DNA of 64,000 bases, from the NCBI RefSeq assembly GCF_018138385.1, contig NZ_JAGSIE010000006.1:1-64000 (forward strand), in the 5' to 3' direction. Below the pieces are notes generated by a model, which was not told the DNA's origin, did no database searches, and worked only from the letters and a program-made list of their open reading frames with translations. Shown here piece after piece: positions 9,201-17,583 of the stretch. Every line of letters starts with the position of its first letter. Positions within the stretch are counted from its first letter, which is position 1. This DNA is from Allobacillus saliphilus. GTDB taxonomy: Bacteria; Bacillota; Bacilli; Bacillales; Alkalibacillaceae. The position numbers were made by a program, and so were the translations under genes.

Positions 9201-9545
9201 ATGCAAGAAATTCTTAACCAAGTTGCTCAAGATCAGCTACGTACAGACTTGCCTGAATTTAGAGCTGGAGACACAGTGAAAGTTCACGTGAAAGTTGTCG
9301 AAGGTAGCCGTGAGCGTATTCAGGTTTTCGAAGGTGTCGTAATTAGAAGACGTGGTGGCGGAATTAGCGAAACATTCACCGTCCGTAAGATTTCTTATGG
9401 TGTAGGTGTTGAGCGTACATTCCCTGTACATTCTCCACGCGTTGCGAAAATCGACGTTGCTCGTAAAGGTAAAGTTCGTCGTGCGAAACTTTATTACCTA
9501 CGTAACCTTCGTGGTAAAGCAGCTAGAATTAAAGAGAGACGCTAA
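9201..9545 (+). CDS. rplS: 50S ribosomal protein L19
   Basis: Large-subunit protein at the 30S-50S interface. 114 residues with L19 landmarks [26 protein letters not shown] and [15 protein letters not shown], and a basic tail. GGAAGGAG lies 8 nt before the ATG at 9201. The reading frame is open upstream to 9117, but that part overlaps the leader structure and has no L19 homology. Followed by a strong terminator, so the translation block ends here. Confidence 0.98.
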   Translation: MQEILNQVAQDQLRTDLPEFRAGDTVKVHVKVVEGSRERIQVFEGVVIRRRGGGISETFTVRKISYGVGVERTFPVHSPRVAKIDVARKGKVRRAKLYYLRNLRGKAARIKERR

Positions 9546-9557
9546 TGAGAATATAAG

Positions 9558-9600
9558 AAGCTGTTCTGAGTTCAAAAATTGTACTCAGGACAGCTTTTTT
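9558..9600 (+). terminator. Intrinsic terminator after rplS
   Basis: A 14-bp stem (AAGCTGTTCTGAGT with ACTCAGGACAGCTT, one G-U pair), an 11-nt loop, and a run of T through 9600. Confidence 0.93.
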
Positions 9601-9699
9601 ATTTTGTTTATCATCGAATATTTTTTGTCGTAAATTTGCTGATAATTAAAACGAGTTTGACGTTTTTTGAGGAAACCGATAGACTATAGATAATTGAAT

Positions 9700-9875
9700 A
9701 GGTAAAAATAGGTTGATTCGATTAAATACTTTTTAATCAATCATTAAAAGGGAAGCCGGTGAGAACCCGGCGCGGTCCCGCCACTGTATATTGCGAGTTT
9801 TCTAAAGCAATCCACTGTCTGATGATGGGAAGGATTTAGAGAATGATGACCATAAGCCAGGAGACCTGCCTGTTT
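9700..9875 (+). promoter_or_regulatory. Cobalamin (B12) riboswitch aptamer
   Basis: The class hallmarks are present: GGGAAGCCGGTGAGAA followed by the core CGGTCCCGCCACTGTA (9750-9788), and the B12 box AAGCCAGGAGACCTGCC at 9854-9870. Cobalamin riboswitches bind adenosyl- or other cobalamins and usually turn expression off when B12 is plentiful. The first gene downstream is a transcobalamin-like secreted protein and the locus goes on to an ECF importer, which fits vitamin B12 uptake. Outer boundaries are approximate because the closing helix was not traced base by base. A terminator follows about 100 nt later. Confidence 0.95.
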
Positions 9876-9972
9876 TTTTGCACCATTCAACCTACGAGGA
9901 TAGGGAGGTGTGGCGTCTGACTATGCTAATTTCGATTTACATAAATTGATTATAGTGAACGAATGCCCACTG

Positions 9973-10002
9973 AACATCTCTACTCGTTAGAGATGTTTTT
10001 TT
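9973..10002 (+). terminator. Riboswitch expression-platform terminator
   Basis: AACATCTCTA (9973-9982) pairs with TAGAGATGTT (9988-9997) across a 5-nt loop, followed by a T run. Lying between the B12 aptamer and the first start codon, it is the likely ligand-controlled transcription stop. It also rules out the ATG at 9963 as a useful start for the next gene. Confidence 0.88.
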
Positions 10003-10040
10003 ATGTTCAAAAAGTGATCAAAATAAGGGAGAGAGAAAAG

Positions 10041-13000
10041 TTGGAAAAAATACAACGGTTTTTAAAATTGTTCTTTATCGTGTTTTTCTTATCAATTATT
10101 ATTCAATCGACTTTTACTTCATTTGCAGAAACGGAACAAACTGTAAATGTCGATGTAAGAGTAGAATCTTACAATAAAACAGTAGTTCCGGAAATGAACC
10201 TGGATGTTACTTCATTTGATCTGCAAGAATATGTTGGTAGTTCCAAACCAATTTTAAGCGATTCACCTAGGGCCATTCATGCAATCATTCAAGCGTTAGA
10301 ACAATCTGGCGACAACCAACTCGACTTAAAATATGGAGGCAACTATATAGCAGGCATTAATGGGCTATATGAGTTTGACCGGGGACCAATGAGTGGGTGG
10401 ATGTACTATATTGACAATGAGTTTGTACCGGTCGGAGTATTAGAGCACAAAATAGAAGATGGAGATTCCATCGTTGTTTTTTATGTTGAAAATTACACAG
10501 ATAACACATTTGCTTGGTTTAAAACAAACGAAATAGTTGTCGAAGCAGGTAAACCATTTAATATGGAATTGACGGGTGTAAACTATAATAATATTTCGCC
10601 AGTAGATGGCGCGACGATTTTAGTAAACGAAAAAGCGTACAAAGAAAATGATGAACAAGTGGTTACAGATGAGAATGGAAATCTCACCATGACTCTAGAT
10701 AAACCTGGCGAATATACTCTTTCAGCAGAAAGACTTAAGAATGATTATAGGAACATTACTAGACCTTATGCGAAAGTAACGGTAACAAAACCTAAAGATG
10801 AAACACCACCAGAAATTTCTGTCGAAGGTATGACAGACGGATTAGAGGTTAATGAACCTTCACTAAAATTCTCAGTAGAAGCAAGTGATGATCAAAGTAA
10901 AGCTATTACACTGTCAGCAACACTTAACGAAGAACCTATTGAAATTAAGAATGATCAACAAAATGAAATTTATTTAAATGAGGGTAGAAATCTCATAGTT
11001 ATTACTGCAAAGGATGAGGCGGGCAATAAAGCCACCGAGCGGTATGAGATATTTTATCAAGCACAAGAAAATGATGATGAGAGTGACAGTGACAGTTCAG
11101 AAAATGAAGGCGTTTCCATTGAAAAAATCAAGCATGCTATTGATTCTGCCAGTCAATACATTTTAACAAAAGGTGTGAAAAGTGATTGGGAAGCCATTGC
11201 AATTGCTCGAACTTCTCATGAAATCCCTGAAGAATATAATCGTATTTTCCATCAAAATCTCCAAGATCAAGTAATTGATCGATTAGAAAACAATCGAATT
11301 AAAATTACAGATATTGAGCGTTTGACAATTGCAGCAGTTGCACTTGATTTAAATCCGCAAAATATAAACGGATTTAATTTAATTGAAAAAATCTATAATA
11401 GCCCGATTCATGTCAGTGGTACTGACACGATGACTTTGCAAGGAAATAACGGACTCGCTTTTGCTCTCATTGCATTAGATACACTCGGGTTCGAGATTCC
11501 AAGCGACGCGAAGTGGAATCGGCAAGCAATCATTGATAAATTGTTGGCATCACAAAATAGTGATGGTAGTTGGCCATTAAATGAATACTTTGCTAGTTCA
11601 GATATTGATATTACTGGAATGGTTATTACTGGGCTTAGTCAGTATACGGATAACCCTGAAGTGAGCAATGCACTAGAGCGAGCAATTGAGTGGTTAACGG
11701 AACAGCAATTAGATAATGGAGGATTCTTTGCCGGAGATTTTGTTGGAGGCGTAACAAGTGAGACGACTTCACAAGTAATAATAGGCTTATCCTCTTATGG
11801 AATTGATGCATCAGGAAATCAGTTTACAAAAAACAAAAACAGTTTAGTAGACCACTTATTAACGTATCAAAATGATGATGGAGGATTTAAACATACGCAA
11901 GAGGATAGCCGTTCAGATGTAATGGCAACTGAGCAGGCTCTCCAAGCATTGATAGCCTATTATTATTATCTGACAGGTGAAGGTTCACTCTATCAATTTG
12001 ACCAAAAAGAACAAACACCGGATGAAAACGATAATGAAGACTCAAAGGAAGAAAGCGAAGATCAAGAACATCCATTTAAAGATGAAACGAGAGTCGTAAT
12101 TTCTGGAACAACGAATAAAAATAAAGTCATGAACGCCACCATTACAATGAATGAAATAAAAAACATATCAAATCGAACGCTCGATGTTCAACCTAAAAAT
12201 GCAAAGAAACAACATAAATTAGTAGTAAAATTAGAAAACGATGTTATAGACTCACTAATTGAAAACAAAAATGACCTAAAAATTAACAAAGAAAAAGCAG
12301 TCGTACACATTCCAACGGAAATTCTGAGTCAACTATCGAAGCAATCAAAAGGTGCACCGGTAACCATTCAAATGGAGAAATATTCTGCGGACTACGCAGT
12401 AGGTTCCGTTTATGATTTCACGATTAAGGCAGGAGACACGAAAGTCAGTAATTTCGGTAACAATGAAATTACGTTGACACTCCAAGTCAGCCAACAAGAA
12501 GCAGAGAATCCTCAGGCTTATTATTTTAATGAACAAACGAATGAATGGGAGCACATTGATTCAGGTAAATATAATTCAAAAACTGGAACAATCTCTTTCC
12601 AAACAAATCATTTTAGTATTTATGGTGTATTTGATGGTACAAGTCATAATTTTGAAAAGCCAACTCAGATGGCCGTAAATAATTCATCTGAAGAAAATAA
12701 GCGACAAGAAAATTTATCGAAAAATCCGACTGAGCCAGTAGGTCAAACAGACAGTGTAAATCTAACAAATAGTGAAACTAGTAAAAGACACTCCAATTCA
12801 AATGAAGATTCTCGAAGTACTAATCAACAAAAAGAACAATCCGTTCAACTTATTGCTAGTAGTGATGTACATGGGAATTCTAATTCTACTGAAAATGATC
12901 ATCCATCCGAAAAGGAAGAACAAGAAGCGTCTTCCGTCAAGGATTCGAATGAAAATAAGGATCAGTCCAAAGATGAAGGAGATACGGATTCGCTAGTCAG

Positions 13001-13178
13001 TCAATCCGATGAAGAATCAGAAGAAACGGATGTCCATTCACAAGAAAGTAGCGGACAAAAACAGGCTGAGTCAGAAAATACGACGTATGGCTATTGGCTA
13101 GCGCTGGCACTGTTCATTATTTTAGGAGCGGTTCTCATCCTATATTATCTAAAGAAGAATCATAGAAAACACGGGTAA
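10041..13178 (+). CDS. Secreted transcobalamin/intrinsic-factor-like protein (DUF4430 + alpha/alpha-toroid)
   Basis: Large exported protein, 1045 residues from the TTG at 10041, which has GGGAGAG about 6 nt upstream and lies after the riboswitch terminator. Domains in order: signal peptide (1-29, FTSFA then ET); DUF4430/transcobalamin C-terminal-like domain (about 35-150, with LYEFDRGPMSGWMYYIDN); Ig-like region (about 155-345); alpha/alpha-toroid of the prenyltransferase/squalene-cyclase repeat type (about 360-655, repeats SQNSDGSWPL, QQLDNGGFF and YQNDDGGFK); acidic linker; beta domain (about 685-870); Ser/Glu-rich stalk; transmembrane helix (about 1016-1037) with a basic tail and no LPXTG. 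Animal intrinsic factor and transcobalamin combine the same two domain types around B12. Under a B12 riboswitch, surface capture of corrinoids is the natural inference. Confidence 0.85.
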   Translation: MEKIQRFLKLFFIVFFLSIIIQSTFTSFAETEQTVNVDVRVESYNKTVVPEMNLDVTSFDLQEYVGSSKPILSDSPRAIHAIIQALEQSGDNQLDLKYGGNYIAGINGLYEFDRGPMSGWMYYIDNEFVPVGVLEHKIEDGDSIVVFYVENYTDNTFAWFKTNEIVVEAGKPFNMELTGVNYNNISPVDGATILVNEKAYKENDEQVVTDENGNLTMTLDKPGEYTLSAERLKNDYRNITRPYAKVTVTKPKDETPPEISVEGMTDGLEVNEPSLKFSVEASDDQSKAITLSATLNEEPIEIKNDQQNEIYLNEGRNLIVITAKDEAGNKATERYEIFYQAQENDDESDSDSSENEGVSIEKIKHAIDSASQYILTKGVKSDWEAIAIARTSHEIPEEYNRIFHQNLQDQVIDRLENNRIKITDIERLTIAAVALDLNPQNINGFNLIEKIYNSPIHVSGTDTMTLQGNNGLAFALIALDTLGFEIPSDAKWNRQAIIDKLLASQNSDGSWPLNEYFASSDIDITGMVITGLSQYTDNPEVSNALERAIEWLTEQQLDNGGFFAGDFVGGVTSETTSQVIIGLSSYGIDASGNQFTKNKNSLVDHLLTYQNDDGGFKHTQEDSRSDVMATEQALQALIAYYYYLTGEGSLYQFDQKEQTPDENDNEDSKEESEDQEHPFKDETRVVISGTTNKNKVMNATITMNEIKNISNRTLDVQPKNAKKQHKLVVKLENDVIDSLIENKNDLKINKEKAVVHIPTEILSQLSKQSKGAPVTIQMEKYSADYAVGSVYDFTIKAGDTKVSNFGNNEITLTLQVSQQEAENPQAYYFNEQTNEWEHIDSGKYNSKTGTISFQTNHFSIYGVFDGTSHNFEKPTQMAVNNSSEENKRQENLSKNPTEPVGQTDSVNLTNSETSKRHSNSNEDSRSTNQQKEQSVQLIASSDVHGNSNSTENDHPSEKEEQEASSVKDSNENKDQSKDEGDTDSLVSQSDEESEETDVHSQESSGQKQAESENTTYGYWLALALFIILGAVLILYYLKKNHRKHG

Positions 13179-13190
13179 AGGAAGGATTCT

Positions 13191-14162
13191 ATGCAATTAA
13201 CGTATAAACGTCTCTTCATCCCGATTTCAATTGCTCTGTTATTTTTATTAGCCGCTTGTGGTTCTGCACCATTATCCAAAGAAGAAGCAAATGAGCTAAA
13301 GGAAGCTGAAGAGCAATCTGAAGTAAGAGAAGTTACATTTCATAAAACAATTGATGATATCGGTACAAGTTTGACTAAATCTGGTATTGGAAAAGAAACA
13401 AATTCGGAAAAATCATCTGAAGAGAATAATGAATCAAATCCAGATGCAACAACAGAAGTGGCTAGTGAGACCGAGAAAAAGGAAGCAAGCCAACCAGATT
13501 CATCGTCCGAAGACGATGGTGCTCATCAAGAGCAATCAGATGACTCAACTACTACAGCATCAACGGAAAAAGTGAAGAATGGATCAACAAAAAAGAGCAG
13601 CAAATCAGGCGATCACAAATCAGAATCAAAGGAAGAGAAGAAGCAACCGAAAGAAAAATCACCATCCTCTTCTCAACCTTCTAAAAATGAAGAAGATGAC
13701 AATGATAATCAACCAAAGGATTCCTCAGAAAGCAATCAGGAGAATCAAAAGAAGAACGACCAACCTTCAGATGAGAGTAAAAAAGGAGAAGATGCGAAAA
13801 AGGAGCAAACGATTGTCCATTCGATTGTCATTTCTGATAGTGAGGTGCCACTGCCACCTACTGAAATGGAAATAAAAGATGGATTCACCGTTCTCGATGC
13901 GCTCATCAAAATAACAAAGGCACAAAAAATCCAGATGGATTACCGGGGTGGTCAAGGCGCAACTGCCTATGTTGAAGGTATTGCAAACGTTTATGAATTT
14001 GACCGAGGCTCTGGTAGCGGTTGGATGTATTGAGTCAATGGAATCTTTCCAGACCGAGGAGCTGGGGTAGTGCCGTTATTACCAGGCGATCGGGTGGAAT
14101 GGCTATATACAACGAACTTAGGCAAGGATTTAGGGGCTGATTTAAAGCCTTTCAGAAGATAG
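13191..14162 (+). pseudogene. DUF4430 lipoprotein interrupted by in-frame TGA
   Basis: Lipoprotein with lipobox LLAACG (Cys23), a long Ser/Glu/Lys/Asn linker (about 60-205) and a C-terminal DUF4430 domain starting near IVHSIVISDSEV. The frame reaches NVYEFDRGSGSGWMY and hits TGA at 14031-14033. The same frame then continues for 42 codons, VNGIFPDRGAGVVPLLPGD then RVEWLYTTNLGKDLGA, to TAG at 14160-14162. That is exactly the missing half of DUF4430, so one codon (probably a serine codon, TCA to TGA) is broken. The stop-to-stop product would be 280 residues with half a domain. Probably a membrane-anchored partner of the upstream transcobalamin-like protein. Alternatives are read-through or a sequencing error. 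Confidence 0.82.
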
Positions 14163-14187
14163 CGTAATTTTTGATTCACGGAAGTTT

Positions 14188-14219
14188 CAGATGAGCCCTC
14201 TTCGATGTGGGCTCATCTG
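14188..14219 (+). other. Stable hairpin between lipoprotein gene and ecfT
   Basis: Perfect 11-bp stem CAGATGAGCCC (14188-14198) / GGGCTCATCTG (14209-14219) with a 10-nt loop. Only CCTTCCT follows, not a T run, so it is a poor intrinsic terminator. It may protect the upstream mRNA end or dampen transcription into the transporter genes. Confidence 0.55.
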
Positions 14220-14333
14220 CCTTCCTATATGAATTGGTTTTATATCGATATTTACATAGAAAGTGTGTGATGAAAAATCGATAATGGTTTTCGTAGTTAC
14301 CATCCATATGTTCAGCTTTTTTATTATATTTGT

Positions 14334-15158
14334 ATGTTGACGTTAGCGATGTATTTTAATCATCCAATATTTTTAGTGACTATTTTATTTTTACTGATTC
14401 TTGTCAATATATCTCATGATCGAGGTAAAGACTTACGGAAATGGTTACCAACCTTATCGATCATGAGTACTCTAATTATCCTGATCAATCCGTTTCTTGT
14501 CTCACGTGGGACGACGATTCTTTTTTATTTTCGAGGAAAGCAAGTGACATTAGAAGCGTTTATGTATGGAATCACGATGGCGCTTTTTATTGCGATCATT
14601 TTAGTGGTTTTCATTTCTTTCAATCTCATATTAAACGGTAATCGTTTTTTATATATTTTTTCAAAAATTCTTCCACGTATCGCTTTAATGATTATGATGG
14701 CCATTCGGCTTGTCCCATTAATGAAAAGACGTCTTGATGAAATTGGTGATGTTCAACGGTTAAGAGGAATGAGTATGACTGTAGGTGATTTCAAAACGAG
14801 GGTTAGAAACGGAATGCTTAGAGTTCAAATTCTTTTGACATGGTCTCTTGAAGAAGCCATCCACGTGACCAATTCAATGAAAGCGAGAGGGTATGGAACG
14901 GAAGGGAAAAAAAGTTCTTATACTCCTTACTTTATGGATAAACGCGATTGGGTATGGCTGTTCGTATTAGCAGGCTTAATGATGCTTTGCTTTTATGGAG
15001 GCAGGTTAGGTTATGGAAAGATGATTATTTATCCAGAGCTGGGTCCATGGCAGTTTTTTTGGATCGATTGGATTGTTTTTTGCAGTATGTTTATTATCAC
15101 GTCCTTTCCACTTTTCATTGAAGGGAGAGAAAAAATAAGATGGAAATTATCCATATAA
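14334..15158 (+). CDS. ecfT: ECF transporter transmembrane (T) component, N-terminus apparently frameshifted
   Basis: EcfT/CbiQ family membrane protein that couples the ATPases to the S component. 274 residues from the first available ATG. Hydrophobic segments lie at about 8-25, 40-58, 75-98, 110-125, 205-222 and 238-258. Coupling-helix motifs are seen in QRLRGM and NSMKARGYGT. The annotated ATG at 14334 has no Shine-Dalgarno. The same frame upstream codes GFRSYHPYVQLFYYIC, a typical EcfT N-terminus, but lacks a start codon. An ATG at 14270 with AGAAAG upstream would join it if the A5 run at 14273-14277 had one base fewer. The gene may therefore be damaged. It overlaps the ATPase gene by 19 nt. 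Confidence 0.8.
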   Translation: MLTLAMYFNHPIFLVTILFLLILVNISHDRGKDLRKWLPTLSIMSTLIILINPFLVSRGTTILFYFRGKQVTLEAFMYGITMALFIAIILVVFISFNLILNGNRFLYIFSKILPRIALMIMMAIRLVPLMKRRLDEIGDVQRLRGMSMTVGDFKTRVRNGMLRVQILLTWSLEEAIHVTNSMKARGYGTEGKKSSYTPYFMDKRDWVWLFVLAGLMMLCFYGGRLGYGKMIIYPELGPWQFFWIDWIVFCSMFIITSFPLFIEGREKIRWKLSI

Positions 15159-16816
15159 AGGAGTTATCATTTCAATACCCTGAATCTGATAATTATGCGT
15201 TGGATGGAGTTAATTTGCACGTAAAACAAGGGGAATTCGTTGTCATTGGAGGACCAAGTGGATGTGGTAAAACGACCCTCCTTCACTTATTGAAAAAGGA
15301 AATCTCTCCGCATGGATTGCAATCGGGCGATATATCATACATAGGGAAACCGTTTGATGAATGGGATGAAAGAACGTTAATCGAAGAGATCGGTCTTGTC
15401 TTTCAGGATCCAGAAAATCAAATTATTATGGATGATGTCATGCAAGAACTTGTATTTGGTATGGAGAATTTAGGCTATTCACCAATCGATATGCGGCTAC
15501 GGTTGGCGGAGATGGTTCATACGTTTAGTGTCGAACATCTATTGCATCAGAAAACGACAGCATTATCAGGTGGTCAAAAGCAGCTTTTGAGTTTGTTATC
15601 AGCCCTCTTATTAAAGCCAAGAGTATTGCTTCTTGATGAACCTACATCCCAGCTTGATCCTGTAGCTGCAAAAGATTTGTTGATCATGCTTGAGCGGTTA
15701 AATAAAGAGCTTGGTATAACCGTTATTATCGTTGAGCACCGGCTTGAGGATTTGTTCGATAAGGCTGATCGAGTTGTGTTCATGAACGAAGGAACGGTTG
15801 TTTATGACGGAAAGAGCAGGGAAGTCATTCATCAAATTTTCAATAGACAGGATCAACGTTTCTTGCCATACATCCCGTCGATTTCTCAGATGTGTTTAGA
15901 GTTGCAACATTCACCAACGATTGATCAAATTCCGTTGAATGTAAATGAAGGTAAAGCACGCCTTGCTTCACTTCCACCAATGAATCCCATTGTGAAAAAA
16001 GAAAATCAAAAATTGAATCCGGACGCAGAGTCAATTGTTGAGCTGAAAGATGTTTATTTTCAATATGAGAAAACTGCTCCGATGGTCTTGGCTAAGCTGG
16101 ATTTTTCATTAAATAAAGGTGATTTTTATGCTGTTATGGGTGGAAATGGTTCTGGTAAAACGACACTATTGAAAACTTGTCTAGGACTTCTCAAACCTCA
16201 GCGGGGTAGTGTGAAGCGGTTTGGCCGTAAATTAACACATAAATCAATCGATAGCGTTCATCAACAGATTGCTTATTTATCACAACAACCGCATACTTTC
16301 TTCATTCAAGATACAATCGAAAAAGAAATGCAATTAATTGCAGAACAACATGAAATCCAAGATTCTGAACAACGTATAAAATCATTACTAAATTTATTTG
16401 GCATCGAGCATTTAAGGAAACGACATCCTTATGATTGTTCAGGCGGTGAGGTACAAAAAGCAGCATTAGCATGTATGTTGTTAACGAAACCATCTATATT
16501 GTTTATGGACGAACCGACAAGAGGACTGGATTCCGTTTCAAAAATTCAACTTCAGTCGATTCTTCGCCAGTTACATTCGGAAGGCTTAACAATTTTGATG
16601 GTTACTCATGATATTGAATTTACCGCACAAATCGCAACGAAGTGTGCCATGATATTTGATGGGAAAATAACAGCCGAAGCAGCACCTCATACGTTTTTCA
16701 CAGGCAACTATTTTTATACAACATCCATTAATCGAGTGACTCAAAACAGTCAATACCCTGAAGTGTTAACGTTAGAGGAGGTATTGCATTCATGGCAAAC
16801 GCACGAGCTAGCTTAA
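15140..16816 (+). CDS. ECF transporter ATPase, fused A1-A2 (two ABC domains)
   Basis: 558 residues with two complete ABC ATPase domains, equal to EcfA1 and EcfA2 in one chain. Domain 1: Walker A GPSGCGKTT near 38, Q-loop FQDPENQ, signature LSGGQKQ, Walker B LLLDEPTSQLD. Domain 2: Walker A GGNGSGKTT near 334, signature CSGGEVQKA, Walker B LFMDEPTRGLD, switch His VTHD. The FQDPENQ motif is typical of ECF ATPases. Hydrolysis drives toppling of the S component. It overlaps ecfT by 19 nt and the S-component gene by 25 nt, a tightly coupled transporter operon. Confidence 0.93.
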   Translation: MEIIHIKELSFQYPESDNYALDGVNLHVKQGEFVVIGGPSGCGKTTLLHLLKKEISPHGLQSGDISYIGKPFDEWDERTLIEEIGLVFQDPENQIIMDDVMQELVFGMENLGYSPIDMRLRLAEMVHTFSVEHLLHQKTTALSGGQKQLLSLLSALLLKPRVLLLDEPTSQLDPVAAKDLLIMLERLNKELGITVIIVEHRLEDLFDKADRVVFMNEGTVVYDGKSREVIHQIFNRQDQRFLPYIPSISQMCLELQHSPTIDQIPLNVNEGKARLASLPPMNPIVKKENQKLNPDAESIVELKDVYFQYEKTAPMVLAKLDFSLNKGDFYAVMGGNGSGKTTLLKTCLGLLKPQRGSVKRFGRKLTHKSIDSVHQQIAYLSQQPHTFFIQDTIEKEMQLIAEQHEIQDSEQRIKSLLNLFGIEHLRKRHPYDCSGGEVQKAALACMLLTKPSILFMDEPTRGLDSVSKIQLQSILRQLHSEGLTILMVTHDIEFTAQIATKCAMIFDGKITAEAAPHTFFTGNYFYTTSINRVTQNSQYPEVLTLEEVLHSWQTHELA

Positions 16817-17523
16817 TTATTGTTACCATAACGGTTTTTGTCTTGCTAATTGTCATGTATACCGTGTTTAATTATCACAACTATTTACTATTGAGTTTAG
16901 GTATTATTGGTTGTGTGATGATGTTGTTTTTTATTCGTTTTGAAATGAAAAGTATAAAAACGAGAGAGATCGTTATCTTGGCTTTATTGATAGCGATTGC
17001 AGCCGTAGCACGTGTACCCTTTGCTGGTCTTCCAAGTGTTCAGCCGACCTCTTTTGTGATTATAACCGTCGGATTGGTTTTCGGCGCAGAATCAGGCTTT
17101 TTAGTTGGTGCTTTGGCAGCAATCGTTTCAAATATGTTTCTGGGCCAAGGTCCTTGGACGCCATGGCAAATGTTTGCTTGGGGGACGATGGGCATGAGTG
17201 CTGGTTTATTGAGACAATTTCTAGGAATGGGAAAGCTATGGATCTTAAATTCATTTGGTTTCATTTGGGGATTTATATTCGGTTGGATGATGAATCTATG
17301 GATCGTTTTTAGCAATATGCATAATTTCACATGGGAGTTCCTTGTCGGTATATATGTGTCCAGTTTTTATCACGATTTGGCCCATGCAATATCTAATGTA
17401 ATTTTCATCAGTTTGTTTAGTGTGAGCTGGATACGAATTTTAAATCGTTTTAAAAAGAAACATGGTTTACTAGAAGACTCAACGTTAAAGCCATCAATCG
17501 CATATGATCATTCAGGCAAATAA
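16792..17523 (+). CDS. ECF transporter substrate-binding (S) component, probable cobalamin/corrinoid specificity
   Basis: 243-residue integral membrane protein with about six to seven hydrophobic segments. REIVILALLIAIAAVARVPF and the glycine/proline-rich middle (VFGAESGFLVGALAAIVSNM, GQGPWTPWQMFAWG) match ECF S components. Substrate is inferred, not read: the locus starts with a B12 riboswitch and a transcobalamin-like protein, so cobalamin, a precursor or cobalt are the candidates. AGAGGAGG about 10 nt upstream supports the ATG. Last gene of the uptake locus, followed within 10 nt by a terminator. Confidence 0.85.
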   Translation: MANARASLIIVTITVFVLLIVMYTVFNYHNYLLLSLGIIGCVMMLFFIRFEMKSIKTREIVILALLIAIAAVARVPFAGLPSVQPTSFVIITVGLVFGAESGFLVGALAAIVSNMFLGQGPWTPWQMFAWGTMGMSAGLLRQFLGMGKLWILNSFGFIWGFIFGWMMNLWIVFSNMHNFTWEFLVGIYVSSFYHDLAHAISNVIFISLFSVSWIRILNRFKKKHGLLEDSTLKPSIAYDHSGK

Positions 17524-17530
17524 ACAGATA

Positions 17531-17576
17531 AAAGCCCAGTTAGAATCGCTTGGAACGAGTCATCTAACTGGGCTTT
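17531..17576. terminator. Bidirectional intrinsic terminator
   Basis: Perfect 14-bp inverted repeat AAAGCCCAGTTAGA / TCTAACTGGGCTTT with an 18-nt loop, A/T-rich on both flanks. Lies between the converging S-component gene and the minus-strand hemolysin III gene, and can serve both. Confidence 0.9.
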
Positions 17577-17583
17577 AAATAAT

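Noticed and set aside
9406-9633. 75-codon plus-strand frame over the rplS end
   Set aside because: Wrong frame over a conserved ribosomal protein and runs through its terminator.
9963-10040. ATG at 9963 as start of the transcobalamin-like protein
   Set aside because: It lies before and across the riboswitch terminator and would place 26 polar residues before the signal peptide; the TTG at 10041 has a proper ribosome site.
13387-13875. Lys/Arg-rich frames within the lipoprotein linker
   Set aside because: Alternate-frame readings of a low-complexity Ser/Glu/Lys coding stretch; no start signals.
14031-14033. Selenocysteine at the in-frame TGA
   Set aside because: The equivalent residue in DUF4430 domains is Ser/Tyr-like, the site is not a redox motif, and no obvious SECIS-type hairpin follows immediately.
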